Shown here: piece after piece, positions 1 to 9,625 of the stretch
Layout: the number at the start of each line of letters is the position of its first letter
Numbering within the stretch: the stretch's first letter is position 1
Assembly: GCF_023091745.1 (NCBI RefSeq)
Contig: NC_068915.1
Location: 48,914,001-48,978,000 of the forward strand
DNA length: 64,000 nt
Reading direction: 5' to 3'
Source: Budorcas taxicolor
Lineage: Eukaryota > Chordata > Mammalia > Artiodactyla > Bovidae
The notes under the pieces: model-generated
What the model was told of the DNA's origin: nothing
Seen by the model: only the letters and a program-made list of their open reading frames with translations
Database searches by the model: none
Translations under genes and position numbers: made by a program

Positions 1-500
1 AAGGAATGCATTTGAATCAGTTCTAATGAGGTGGATGAAACTGGAGCCGATTATACAGAGTGAAGTAAGCCAGAAAGAAAAACACCAGTATAGTATACTA
101 ACACATATATACAGAATTTAGAAAGATGGTAATGATAACCCTATATGTGAGACAGCAAAAGAGACACAGATGTGTAAAACAGTCTTTTGGACTCTGTGGG
201 AGAGGGAGAGGGTGGGATGATTTTGGAGAATGGCATTGAAATATGTATAATATCATATAAGAAATGAATCACCAGTCTAGGTTTGATGCAGGATACAGGA
301 TGCTTGGGGCTGGTGCACTGGGATGACCCAGAGAGATGGTATGGGGAGAGAGGTGGGAGAAGAGTTCAGGATTGGGAACACGTGTATACCCGTGGTGGAT
401 TCATGTTGATGTAAGGGAAAACCAATACAGTATTGTAAAGTAAAATAAAGTAAAGTTAAAAAAAATAAACAAAAAATATAAATAAATTCTTAAAAAAAAA
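1..500 (+). mobile_element. L1 LINE, 3' end (truncated by window edge)
   Basis: The sequence runs from the last codons of an L1 ORF2 through the 3' UTR to an A-rich tail near 440-500. It closely matches the copy at 46365-46876, including the segments reading gtggatgaaactggagcc (about 32-49) and ggactctgtgggagaggg (about 190-207). The 5' part lies outside the window. The tail ends directly against BovB sequence, so this L1 may have inserted into that BovB, as two others here did. This is a ruminant L1 by resemblance; the subfamily is not assigned. Confidence 0.85.
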
Positions 501-502
501 TT

Positions 503-1648
503 GATATTTACTGGATCATCAAGAAAGCAAAAGAGTTCTGGAAAAACATCTATTTCTGCTTTATTGATTATCCCAAAGCCTTTGACTGTGTGGATCACAA
601 GAAACTGTGGAAAATTCTAAAAGAGATGGGAATAACAGACCACTTGACCTGCCTCTTGAGAAACTTGTATGCAGGTCAGGAAGTAGCAGTTAGAACTGGA
701 CATGGAACAACAAACTGGTTACAAATAGGAAAAATAATATGTCAAGGCTGTATATTGTCATCCTGCTTATTTAACTTATATGCAGAGTACATCATGAAAA
801 ATGCTCAGCTGGAGGAAACACAAACTGGAATCTAGATTTCTGGGAGAAGTATCAATAACCTCAGTTATTCAGATGACACCATCCTTATGGCAGAAAGTGA
901 GAAGAACTAAACAGCCTCTTGATGAAAGTGAAAGAGGTGAGTGAAAAAGTTGGCTTAAAGCTCAACATTCAGAAAATGAATATCATGGCATCCAGTCCCA
1001 TCACTTCTTGATAAATAGATGGGGAAACAGTGGAAACAGTGTCAGACTTTATTTTTCTGGGTTCCAAAATCATGGCAGATGGTGATTGCAGCCCTGAAAT
1101 TAAAAGATGCTTACTCCTTGGAAGGAATGTTATGACCAACCTAGACAGCATATTAAAAAGCAGAGACATTACTTTGTCCACAAAGGTCCATCTAGTCAAG
1201 GCTATGGTTTTTCTAGTGGTCATGTATGGATGTGAGAGTTGGATTATAAAGAAAGCTAAGCACCAAAAAATTGATGCTTTTGAACTGTGGTGTTGGAGAA
1301 GACTCCTGAGAGTCCCTTGGACTGCAAGGAGATCCAATCAGTCCATCCTAAAGGAGATCAGTCCTGGGTATTCATTGATAGGACTGATGTTGAAGCTCAA
1401 ACTCCAATACTTTGGCCACCTGATATGAAGAGCTGACTCATTTGAAAAGAACCTGATGCTGGGAAAGATTGAGAGCAGGAGGAGAAGGGGATGACAGAGG
1501 ACGAGATGGTTGGTTGGCATCACTGACTCTATGGACATGGGTTTGGGTGGACTCCAGGAGTTGGTGATGGACAGCGAGGCTTGGTGTGCTGTGGTTCATG
1601 GGGTCGCAAAGAGTTGGACGTGACTGAGCAACTCAACTGAACTGATGA
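503..1648 (+). mobile_element. BovB LINE, 3' part (copy 1)
   Basis: The piece starts inside the reverse-transcriptase region of ORF2, where a frame reads FIDYPKAFDCV near 553-590, and runs to the 3' terminus with a short ACTGA-type tail near 1630-1648. The YADD motif is changed to YSDD. The frame has a stop near 831 and several frameshifts, so it is dead. It carries the older variant of the 3' coding region (see the subgroup finding). The left edge is an L1 tail, so the 5' remainder may lie beyond that L1, outside the window. Confidence 0.9.
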
Positions 1649-2052
1649 TGTTGTGGCCATCTTGTTGGTTATATATGACTGAACAGATAATATTCTGCTG
1701 GGAGGGTGGGAAGACACACTCATCTTGTAAGTTTCCTTATTATTTACCTTGAAAAGTGAAAGTGTTAATTGCTCAGTTGTGTCCAACTCTTTGCAACCCA
1801 ATCAACTGTAGCCTTCTAGGCTCCTCTGTCCATGGGATTCTCCAGGCAAGAATATTGGAGTGGGTTGCCGTCCACTTCCCTACAGGATCCTACCAAACTG
1901 GAGATTGATCCCAGGTCTCCTGAATTGCAGAAATAGTTCTTACTGCCTGAGGCACTAAGGAAGTGAACTCTGCCACCTACCAATTTAGATGCTTGCCTCT
2001 TCCTTCAATATTTCCTTACCTTCTGTGTACTGGGGCTAGTTTGCAAGCCAAC
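1649..2052 (+). mobile_element. Putative LTR, left copy, split by a SINE
   Basis: Outside the embedded SINE (1752-1965) this segment aligns by eye with 4341-4559. Shared blocks include tgactgaac, taatattctg, atcttgtaag followed by ttcc or ttgcc and ttatta, and cacctaccaat. Two similar direct segments about 2.7 kb apart suggest the LTR pair of a decayed LTR element. The left start is hidden by BovB copy 1. The family is not identified, and a pair of solo repeats is also possible. Confidence 0.4.
1752..1965 (-). mobile_element. Bov-tA type SINE
   Basis: In reverse complement this is a tRNA-Glu-derived head followed by the Bov-A unit. The visible strand has the usual gtgtccaactctttgcaacc start, the ccatgggattctccaggcaa block and a decayed tRNA-like end near 1900-1960. 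It belongs to the variant with a gaaagtgttaattgctcag extension. It interrupts the left LTR-like segment and so is younger than it. Confidence 0.85.
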
Positions 2053-2474
2053 AGATGTTAAGCCAGTCAGGATATCAAGAAATGTGCTTAAGAAAGAGAC
2101 AGCCATCAGGGAAATTCCAAGTTTAATGTTGACTGTTATGTGGGGAGAGGAGGCCTGTGTATTTGATACTTGTGCTTTATGAGCATGGGAGTGTCCCCAA
2201 AATGCTGGCTGTTTTGATGCACTTGTCTGAGAAACTGAGCACAACACACTGCACTTGGACAAAGAAAGAAAAAGAATAGCTGTGCAAGGAAGAGCGTCTA
2301 CTGTGGTCAGACCAGCTGCACACCTAGGCTCAATCAGAGATTGAACTTCCAGCTGGAAAGTTGGAGAAAGAGCTGAGGATAGAGACAGATGTGCACATGT
2401 CTACTGCTCTGCTGACCTCAGGACTGACAGACAAGGTGGGAGAGCAGGATAATAAATTGGAGACCCTAGATCTT
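2053..2474. other. Possible internal sequence of decayed LTR element (left part)
   Basis: This is non-BovB, non-SINE sequence between the two LTR-like segments, and less AT-rich than the surrounding desert. No convincing reading frame, primer-binding site or known domain is visible. It is placed in the element only because of its position between the two similar segments. Confidence 0.25.
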
Positions 2475-3466
2475 CAGTCCAGTTCAGTTCAGTCGCTCAG
2501 TCGTGTCCGACTCTTTGCGACCCCATGAATCGCAGCTCACCAGGCCTCCCTGTCCATCACCAACTCCTGGAGTTCATTCAGATTCACGTCCATTGAGTCA
2601 GTGATGCCATCCAGCCATCTCATCTTCTGTCGTCCTGTTCTCTTCCTGCCCTCAATCCCTCCCAGCATCAGAGTCTTTTCCAATGAGTCAACTCTTCGCA
2701 TGAGGTAGCCAAAGTACTGGAGTTTCAGCTTTAGCATCACTGCTTCCAAAGAACACCAAGGACTGATCTCTTTTAGAATGAAGTGGTTGTATCTCTTTGC
2801 AGTCCAAGGGACTCTCAAGAGTCTTCTCCAACACCACAGTTCAAAAGCATCAATTCTTTGGCGCTCAGCCTTCTTCACAGTCCAACTCTCACATCCATAC
2901 ATGACCACTGGAAAAACCATAGCCTTGACTAGATGGACCTTAGTCGGCAAAGTAATGTCTCTGCTTTTGAATATGCTATCTAGGTTGGTCATAACTTTTC
3001 TTTCAAGGAGTAAGCGTCTTTTAATTTCATGGCTGCAGTCACCATCTGCAGTGATTTTGGAGCCCAAAAAAATAAAGTCTGACACTGTTTCCACTGTTTC
3101 CCCATCTATTTCCCATGAAGTGATGGGATTGGCTGCTGTGATCTTCATTTTCTGAATGTTGAGCTTTAAGCCAACTTTTTCACTCTCCTCTTTCACTTTC
3201 ATCAAGAGGCTTTTTAGTTCCTCTTCACTCTCTTCCATAAGGGTGGTGTCATCTGCATATCTGAGGTTATTGATATTTCTCCTGGCAATCTTGATTCCAG
3301 CTTGTGTTTCTTCCAGTCCAGCGTTTCTCATGATGTACTCTGCATATAAGTTAAATAAGCAGGGTGACAATATACAGCCTTGACGTACTCCTTTTCCTAT
3401 TTGGAACCAGTCTGTTGTTCCATGTCCCGTTCTAACTGTTGATTCCTGACCTGCCTCTCAAGAGGT
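2475..3466 (-). mobile_element. BovB LINE, 3' part (copy 2)
   Basis: The minus-strand element has its 3' end at the left (repeated ttcag units at 2478-2500) and a 5' truncation near 3466, within the reverse-transcriptase region. It keeps a long open ORF2 remnant (separate entry), so it is one of the less decayed copies. It sits between the two LTR-like segments and therefore inserted after them. Confidence 0.93.
2537..3370 (-). pseudogene. BovB ORF2 C-terminal remnant, 277 codons open
   Basis: This frame encodes the end of the RTE-type ORF2 protein, which in intact elements is an endonuclease plus reverse transcriptase that copies the element RNA at a nicked target. The remnant begins at SPCLFNLYAEYIM (reverse-transcriptase motif B region), has RYADD (the YADD codons lie at 3248-3259), and continues through the conserved ELWCWRRLLRVPW block to VMDREAW. 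A TGA then cuts off about 20 residues; it sits where other copies have a CpG-containing codon. The endonuclease and the N-terminal half of the RT are missing, so no activity is expected. Confidence 0.85.
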
Positions 3467-4340
3467 AGAAATCCCCTGTCATTTGACCACTGATACAGAG
3501 GAAAGCAAAAGCACAGCAACAGCAATCCCAGTTAGGGGTGCAGCCCCCAAATCAGGAGACAATCATGAGAAACTATACACCCACTGAGTTCACTGAAATA
3601 TCTACAATGTTCCAGCAAAAGATAGGGAATAGGACCCTTGCATGGTTGTCCTTGCTATGTGGTAGGAGGGGAGCAATGCCATTTATCTGATTGGGCAAGA
3701 AATAGAAAAAAATGAGCAACATCACCACCTACAGTGCCCTCATACAATATCTACATGGTGTTCTGTGGGTTCAAGGTACTCACTCCCTTATGTACTGGGT
3801 TATTCTAGACTGCAGGAAAGCTTGACCCAATGAGGAGAGTCTCCCTGAGGATGTGATGCCCTGGAAATCTATAGAGAAAGTGCAACACTCTTTTAGGGAT
3901 TTGGGGGTGAAATAGACCACCAATGCTTCTGTCTTGGAAGGCTCTGGTGGGACCATATTCACAGAAGGAATGAGAGCCAAGATACGCTAGTTTGCCCTCA
4001 GGACTGTTACTTATTTGGGGAATCATCTAGATCTGTGTTCCTCTTTCAGGTGCCTATATTGTTGCTATGCAGCTAGATAGATGCCAAAAAAGCCACCTCC
4101 AAGTTAATGAACCCCCCTGCCAACCACTCAGGGCATGCTGCAGAAGATGGGAGATGTGTAAGATTCCAAGAGCCAATTAGGAGGCATAGGGTGCTGGAGG
4201 AAATTATCCAGAGGACATGACCTCTGATTGATTTCTCAGTTGGACCTGAGCAATTGGAGGCTCCTCACACTGTGCCATCCTTGGAATGTATGTTCTACCC
4301 ACTGTTCCCACAGTAGGAGCCATTTTTAAGCAAGAAGCCA
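3467..4340. other. Possible internal sequence of decayed LTR element (right part)
   Basis: This moderately GC-balanced sequence lies between BovB copy 2 and the right LTR-like segment. One frame over about 3570-3780, with stops, is suggestive of old coding sequence, but I recognise no domain. A purine-rich aagcaagaagcca ends at 4340, immediately before the proposed LTR start, as a polypurine tract would. The assignment is tentative. Confidence 0.3.
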
Positions 4341-4559
4341 TGAGAGAGCAAAGTGTTGATACTATCTGGACAGTATATGTGACTGAACCCAGTTAAGGTC
4401 TCTATTCAAACTTTTAATATTCTGGAGGGCAGGAGAAGAGCTCTGTGTATCTTGTAAGTTGCCTTCTTATTAACCCTGTCACCTACCAATCTGGAGTAGC
4501 CAGCCTCTCTCTTTAATCTCTCCATGCCCTTTGTGGGGAGGGGTGAGTTTTCAAAACAA
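4341..4559 (+). mobile_element. Putative LTR, right copy
   Basis: This starts with tgagagagca after a purine-rich run and ends near ttcaaaaca, consistent with a TG...CA outline. It shares ordered blocks with 1649-2052 (tgactgaac, taatattctg, atcttgtaag, cacctaccaat, a CT-rich run). The divergence is large, so the element is old. No target-site duplication can be checked because the left end is lost. Confidence 0.4.
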
Positions 4560-4587
4560 ATATGCATATATACACATATACATATAT

Positions 4588-4790
4588 AAGCTGTGTGCTC
4601 AGTCATGTGAACCCTTTGCAACCCTTTGGACTGTAGCCCTCAAGGCTTCTCTGTCTGTGGAATTTTCTAAGTGAGATTACTAGAGTGGGTTGCCATTTCC
4701 TCCTCCAGAAGATCTTCCAAACCCAGGGATCGAACCAGCATCTCCTGTGTCTCCTGCATTGTAGTCAGATTCTTTACAATTGAGTCATCA
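4588..4790 (-). mobile_element. Bov-tA SINE
   Basis: This is a reverse-complement Bov-tA: tgtgctcagtcatgtgaacc at the left, a ggcttctctgtctgtgg block, and a tRNA-like head at the right around 4725-4790 with the B-box region cagggatcgaacc. It lies 17 bases from an oppositely oriented Bov-tA, forming an inverted pair. Confidence 0.88.
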
Positions 4791-4807
4791 AGAAATATAT
4801 AAATGTA

Positions 4808-5020
4808 TAAATTCCCTGGTGGCTCAGACAGTATAGCATCTGTCTACAATGCGGGAGACCTGGGTTCAATCCCCAGGTCGGGAAGATCCCCTGGAGAAAG
4901 GAATGACAATCCACTCCAGTACTATTGCCTGGAGAATCCTATGGACAGAGGAGCCTGGTAGGCTACAGTCCATGGGGTCGCAACGAGTAGGACACGACTG
5001 AGCAACTTCACTTTCACTTT
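4808..5020 (+). mobile_element. Bov-tA SINE
   Basis: The tRNA-Glu-like head starts at attccctggtggctcag. The Pol III B-box-like GGTTCAATCC is at 4863-4872. The Bov-A unit follows and ends at gactgagcaacttcac. It forms an inverted pair with the SINE at 4588-4790 and is followed by a TA/CA microsatellite. Confidence 0.92.
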
Positions 5021-5082
5021 CATATATATATATACACACACACACATAGATACATATATGTGTATATGTATATATACACACA
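5021..5082. repeat. TA/CA microsatellite
   Basis: Alternating TA, CA and TG dinucleotides directly follow the 3' end of a SINE, a common origin of such tracts. Confidence 0.9.
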
Positions 5083-6138
5083 GATATTTAAAGAACTTTT
5101 GTTTTTACCAGTTACCTTCAGTATCATTAGTAAAAACAAAAGTTTTTACCTTTTGTTTTTACTAATTACCTCAGCTAGAAATTGTACACCTTTTTAAAAA
5201 AGTTTTATCCCAATGTGTATAGAGTTGCTATTATTTTCGCTAACTGGCCTCATTTTCATAAAGTTTTGTTTTTTGTCTGCCAGGCAAAGCTGAGCCTTTT
5301 GTATCATATTTTGTTTCTTGAGGCACGGTTGTTTTCTGTGGAGGAAATAATATATCAAACATACAGAGTGTGCATCTTTGTCAGGGAGGGGTGATGAGGA
5401 TTGTGAGATGTGAATTGAGTTCTGCCCACAGCCTTTGTCAGCTAGCAGTGAAGGGCAAAATATGGATATAAAAATCTGTTGCTCTAGAGGAAAAGGAATA
5501 GGTAGCAAGTACTGTTACTTAAAAAAAAAAAAAAAAAAAGTGATAACAATTTTGTTACAGTTTGCAGCTGTGTTTTTCTGCCAAAATAAACATGGCTGTG
5601 TTGTGTCTCATCATTTCTCTTCCTTATCTCTTAGTGAGAAGAAAGAAAAATTCTCATTTTACTGATGAATTGAATCATCATTTTCTGAGGCAAAGAGAGG
5701 AGGGAAAATGCTTTCAACTATTTCCATGGATGTTAGTCAGCATTTTATTTTGCTATTGGAAAGTTGGTGGACAGTATTATTTTTCTTGACAGGCTGTGTT
5801 ATCTCCAATTTGCCAGTTTCTGAATCACAAATCAGTAATTTCACTGGCAATAATTTCACATTTACAATATTTGCCTCAAAATATATGTATGTACTATATC
5901 AAGAACATCTAATATTTGGCAAAATTGTGTGTGTGAGAGAGAGAGAGAGTGAGAGAGAGAGCTGTTTTTAAATATCTATGACCGCTGAACTCTGACCAGT
6001 AATTCAGAACAAAGCATCATCAATATAAAGCTGCTTATCCTTAAAAGTTATTGTGTCAGTTATTTAAAGTATACTGAATGTTGATAAGTTATTTGGCAAA
6101 GCAAAAACTGGGAAAATAGTTTTAACCTTTGATAAGCT
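5083..6138. other. Unassigned AT-rich sequence with simple repeats
   Basis: No gene or recognisable mobile element is seen. It holds a short direct and inverted repeat cluster at 5096-5171, an A19 run at 5521-5539 and a GT/GA tract at 5926-5961. Short open frames (for example 5708-5971) show no protein signature. Confidence 0.5.
5926..5961. repeat. GT/GA microsatellite
   Basis: A few GT units are followed by about 13 GA units with a single GT interruption. Confidence 0.9.
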
Positions 6139-6144
6139 AAGCAC

Positions 6145-6744
6145 TTTATTTTGGGGGGCTCCAAAATCACTGCAAATGGTGATTGCAGCCATGAAATTGA
6201 AAGACGCTTACTCCTTTGAGGGAAAGTTATGGGCAACCTAGATAGCATATTCAAAAGCAGAGACATTACTTTGCCAACAAAGGTCCATCTAGTCAAGGCT
6301 ACGGTTTTTCCAGTGGTTATGTATGTATGTGAGAGTTGGACTGTGAAGAAAGCTGAGCACCAAAGAATTAATGCTTTAGAACTCTGGTGTTGGAGAAGAC
6401 TCTTGAGAGTCCCTTGGACTACAAGGAGGTCCAACCAGTCCACTCTAAAGGAGATCAGTCCTGGGTGTTCTTTGGAAGGACTGATGCTAAAGCTGAAACT
6501 CCAGTACTTTGCATGCGAAGAGGTGACTCATTGGAAAAGCCTCTGCTGCTAGGAGGGATTGGGGGCAGAAAGAGAAGGGGACGACAGAGGATGAGATGGC
6601 TGGATGGCATCACTAACTTGATGGACGTGAGTTTGAATGAACTCCGGGAGTTGGTGATGGACAGGGAGGCCTGGAGTGCTGCAGTTCATGAGGTTGCAAA
6701 GATTTGGACAAGACTGAGCGACTGAACTGAACAGAACTGAACTG
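6145..6744 (+). mobile_element. BovB LINE, 3' part (copy 3) with target-site duplication
   Basis: A 5'-truncated BovB starts after the YADD motif, at the segment reading GSKIT, and ends in ACTGA repeats. It is flanked by a 9-base direct repeat aagcacttt at 6139-6147 and 6745-6753, which overlaps the 5' junction by microhomology. ORF2 fragments are split by a frameshift near 6510 where leucine-rich LQYFGHL is lost. Confidence 0.93.
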
Positions 6745-6835
6745 AAGCACTTTCAAGGTAACATAGAAGTAAAAAAATGCAAAAAAGTGAGGCTACTAAT
6801 TGGGATTATTTTTACTGACTATTAATTTAGTACTT

Positions 6836-6884
6836 TGTTAGCTTCCTATCATTGCTGTAACAAATCACCCCAAATTCAGTGATA
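6836..6884. repeat. Ancient interspersed repeat fragment
   Basis: The run ttgctgtaacaaatcacccc with a following cagtgatata resembles the start of an old mammalian repeat also seen at 19075-19371. The family is not assigned with certainty. A Bov-tA inserted at its right end. Confidence 0.4.
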
Positions 6885-7109
6885 TAAGGGCTTCCCAGGT
6901 GGCACTAGTGGGAAGAAACTGCTTGCAATGCAGGTAGAAGTAAGAGACCCAGGTTCAATTCCTGGGTTGGGAAGATCCACTGGAGGAGGGCATGGCAACC
7001 CACTCTAGAATTTTGCCTGGGAAATCCTATGGACAGAGGAGTCTGGCAGGCTAAAGTCCATAGGGACACAAAAAGCCAGACACAACTGAAGTGATTTAGC
7101 ATGCATGCA
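6884..7109 (+). mobile_element. Bov-tA SINE with target-site duplication
   Basis: The head is gggcttcccaggtggcacta, the B-box-like GGTTCAATTCC is near 6952, and the Bov-A unit ends at gatttagcatgcatgca. The direct repeat cagtgat flanks it at 6877-6883 and 7110-7116. Confidence 0.93.
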
Positions 7110-7368
7110 CAGTGATTTGAAACATACAAGTGTATTATCTTAAATTCCTAGACATCAAAAGCATGAAATGGTTTCACTAGACTAAAATAGATGTGTCTGC
7201 AATGTTGTGCTCCTTTTTAGAAGCTATATGGAAGAATCTGTTTTATTGTTTTCTTCAGGTTCTAAAGGCTGCCCAAATTCAACAGCTCATTATCCCCTTC
7301 TATTTTCAAAGACAGCAATTGCCCAGTAGGCAGATGAGTCTTTTCCTCATTAGAAAGGTAGCAGGGGT

Positions 7369-7665
7369 GTTCCCTGGTAGTTCATGGTAAAGAATCCAAC
7401 TGCCAGTGCAAGAGGCATGGATCCAATCCCTGATCCAGGAAGATCTCACACGTGGCAGAGCAACTAAACCTATGCACCACAACTCCTGAGCCAGCACCCT
7501 AGAGTCCACGAACCGTTACTCATGAGCCAGTGCTCTGGAGTCCATGAACCACAACTACGGATCTAAGAGAAGCCACCACAATGAGAAACCCATGTGCTGC
7601 AACTAAAGAAAAGTCCATTCAGCAATGAAGACCCAGCACAGCCAAATAAATAAAAAATTTTAAAA
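7369..7665 (+). mobile_element. CHR-2-type tRNA-derived SINE
   Basis: The head gttccctggtagttcatggt is followed by a long region of degenerate internal repeats (gagccagc, ctggagtcc, gaaccacaac). The end cagcaatgaagacccagc plus an AAATAA tail is typical of the older cetartiodactyl CHR-2 SINEs. Bov-A sequence is absent, which separates it from Bov-tA. Confidence 0.8.
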
Positions 7666-7824
7666 TATCGGTTTTTAAAAAACAAGAAAACCTGAACCTA
7701 AACTTTAAAAAAAAAAAAAATAATAATGTCCAATTATGCACAGGTAGGTGAAAAACTAAGCCCCAAATCTGATAATAGAGTTAGGTGTGCATAACAAAGA
7801 AATAATAAAAGTACATATGGAAAA

Positions 7825-7841
7825 ATATATATATATATATA
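7825..7841. repeat. TA microsatellite
   Basis: A short TA dinucleotide run in AT-rich sequence. Confidence 0.8.
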
Positions 7842-8032
7842 CATAAAATAGCAAATTATGCCAGTATGTCCTTTTGGCATATGATCTTCAGCTGATTTTT
7901 TGGGGAAACTATAGACACAGAAGAAGCTCTGAAAACAGAGTTATCCTTTTGTAAGAGACATTTACATTTATGAAGGAAATCATTTTTAAGAGCAGCTCCT
8001 CCTCTGTGCCAGGGACAAAATATTGGTTGAAA

Positions 8033-8213
8033 TGTGTGTGCTTAGTCATGTCTGACTCTTTGGCACCCCTTGGACTGTAGCCCACCAGGATCTTCTGTCC
8101 ATGGGATTTCCTAGGCAAGAATACTAGAGTAGGTTGTCATTTGCTTCTGAGAGGATCCTCTAGACCTAGGATTCAAACTCACATTTCCTGCATTGAAGAG
8201 AGATTCTTTAATA
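8033..8213 (-). mobile_element. Bov-tA SINE, decayed
   Basis: In reverse orientation: gtgtgtgcttagtcatgtct at the left, a Bov-A unit, then a degenerate tRNA-like end near 8160-8213. Several deletions and substitutions mark it as older. Confidence 0.85.
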
Positions 8214-8324
8214 TTTAATAACTTATATGCTTATTGCAAGTGGTGGCTCAGTGGTAACTCTCACTTTATAGGTTTTATAGAGTATAAATATCCCACCAGA
8301 TACCCCTGAGTGAGAGCTTTGTCT

Positions 8325-9447
8325 TTCAGTTCAGTTCAGTTCAGTCACTCTTTCATGTCCTACTCTTTGCAACTCATGGACTGCAGAATGCCATGCCTCC
8401 CTGTCCATCACACAACTCATATCCATTGAGCCAGTGATGCGATCCAACCATCTTATACTCTGTCATCCCCTGTCATCCCCTTCTCTTCCCAACTTCAAAC
8501 TTTCCCAGCATCAGGGTCTTTTCAAATGAGTCAGCTCTTCACATCAGGTGGCCAAAGTATTGGAGTTCCAGCTCCAACATCAGTCTATCCAATGAACACT
8601 CAGGACTGATCTCCTTTAGGATGGATTGGTTGGATCTCCTTGCAGTCCAAAGGACTCTCAAGAGTATTCTCCAACACCACAGTTCAAAAGTATCAGTTCT
8701 TCAGTGCTCAGCTTTCTATATAGTCCAACTCTCACATTCATACGTGACTACTGGCAAAACAATAGCCTTGACTAGACAGACCTTTGTTGGCAAAGCAATG
8801 TCTCCGATTTTTAATATCCTATCTAGGTTAGTCATAACTTTTCTTCCAAGGAGTAAGTGTCTTTTAATTTCATGGCTACAGTCACCATCTACAGTGATTT
8901 TGGAGCCCTCCAAAATAAAGTCTGACACTCTTTCCATTGTTTCCCCATCTATTTGCCATGAATTGATGGGACCAGATGCCATGATGTTAGTTTTCTGAAT
9001 GTTGAGCTTTAAGCCAACTTTTTCACTCTCCTCTTACACTTTCATCAAGAGTCTCTTTAGTTCTTCACTTTCTGTCATAAAGGTGGTGTCATCTGCATAT
9101 CTGAGGTTATTGATATTTCTCCCAGCAATCTTGATTTCAGCTTGTGCTTCATCTAACCTGGCATTTCGCATGATGGACTCTGCATAAAAGTTAAATAAGC
9201 AGGGTGACGAGATACAGCCTTGACGTACTCCTTTTCCTATTTGGAACCAGTCTGTTGTTCCATGTCCAGTTCTAACTGTTGCTTCCTGACCTGCATACAG
9301 ATTTCTCAAGAGGCAGGTCAGGTGGTCTGGTATTCCCATCTCTTTCAGAATTTTCCACAGTTTGTTGTGATCCACACAGTCAAAGGCTTTGGCGTGGTCA
9401 ATAAAGCAGAAATAGATGTTTTTTGGAACTCTCTTGCTTTTTTGATG
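8325..9447 (-). mobile_element. BovB LINE, 3' part (copy 4)
   Basis: A minus-strand BovB from the 3' tail (repeated ttcag at 8329-8345) to a truncation inside the RT domain near 9447. It keeps the RT motif A region (antisense of FDCVDH near 9370), motif B and YADD (9088-9099). Frameshifts split the frame into segments 9375-9034 and 8982-8716. A 10-base tandem duplication, tgtcatcccc twice, is at 8461-8480. It belongs to the older 3' variant group. Confidence 0.93.
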
Positions 9448-9461
9448 CTTTTTATCCTTAT

Positions 9462-9625
9462 ATAGTCTGGGACAACTCAGAAGGGTGGGATGGGGAGGGA
9501 GGTGGGACGGGGGTTCAGGATGGGGGACTCATGTACACCCATGGCTGATTCATGTCAATATATGTCGAAAACCACCACCATATTGTAAAGTAATAATCCT
9601 TCAATTAAAATGAACTACTAAATTT
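9462..9625 (+). mobile_element. L1 LINE, 3' UTR fragment
   Basis: The order ggtggg, ttcaggatgggggactcatg, gattcatgtcaatatatg, ccatattgtaaagtaat matches the terminal L1 segment seen at 1-500 and 46149-46876. Only the last ~160 bases are present. It abuts the 5' end of BovB copy 4. Confidence 0.8.

Noticed and set aside
4862..4880. tRNA-like B boxes in many places, which could be called tRNA genes
   Set aside because: They sit in the heads of Bov-tA and CHR SINEs, are followed by Bov-A or CHR bodies, and lack a complete cloverleaf. These are SINE promoters, not tRNA genes.
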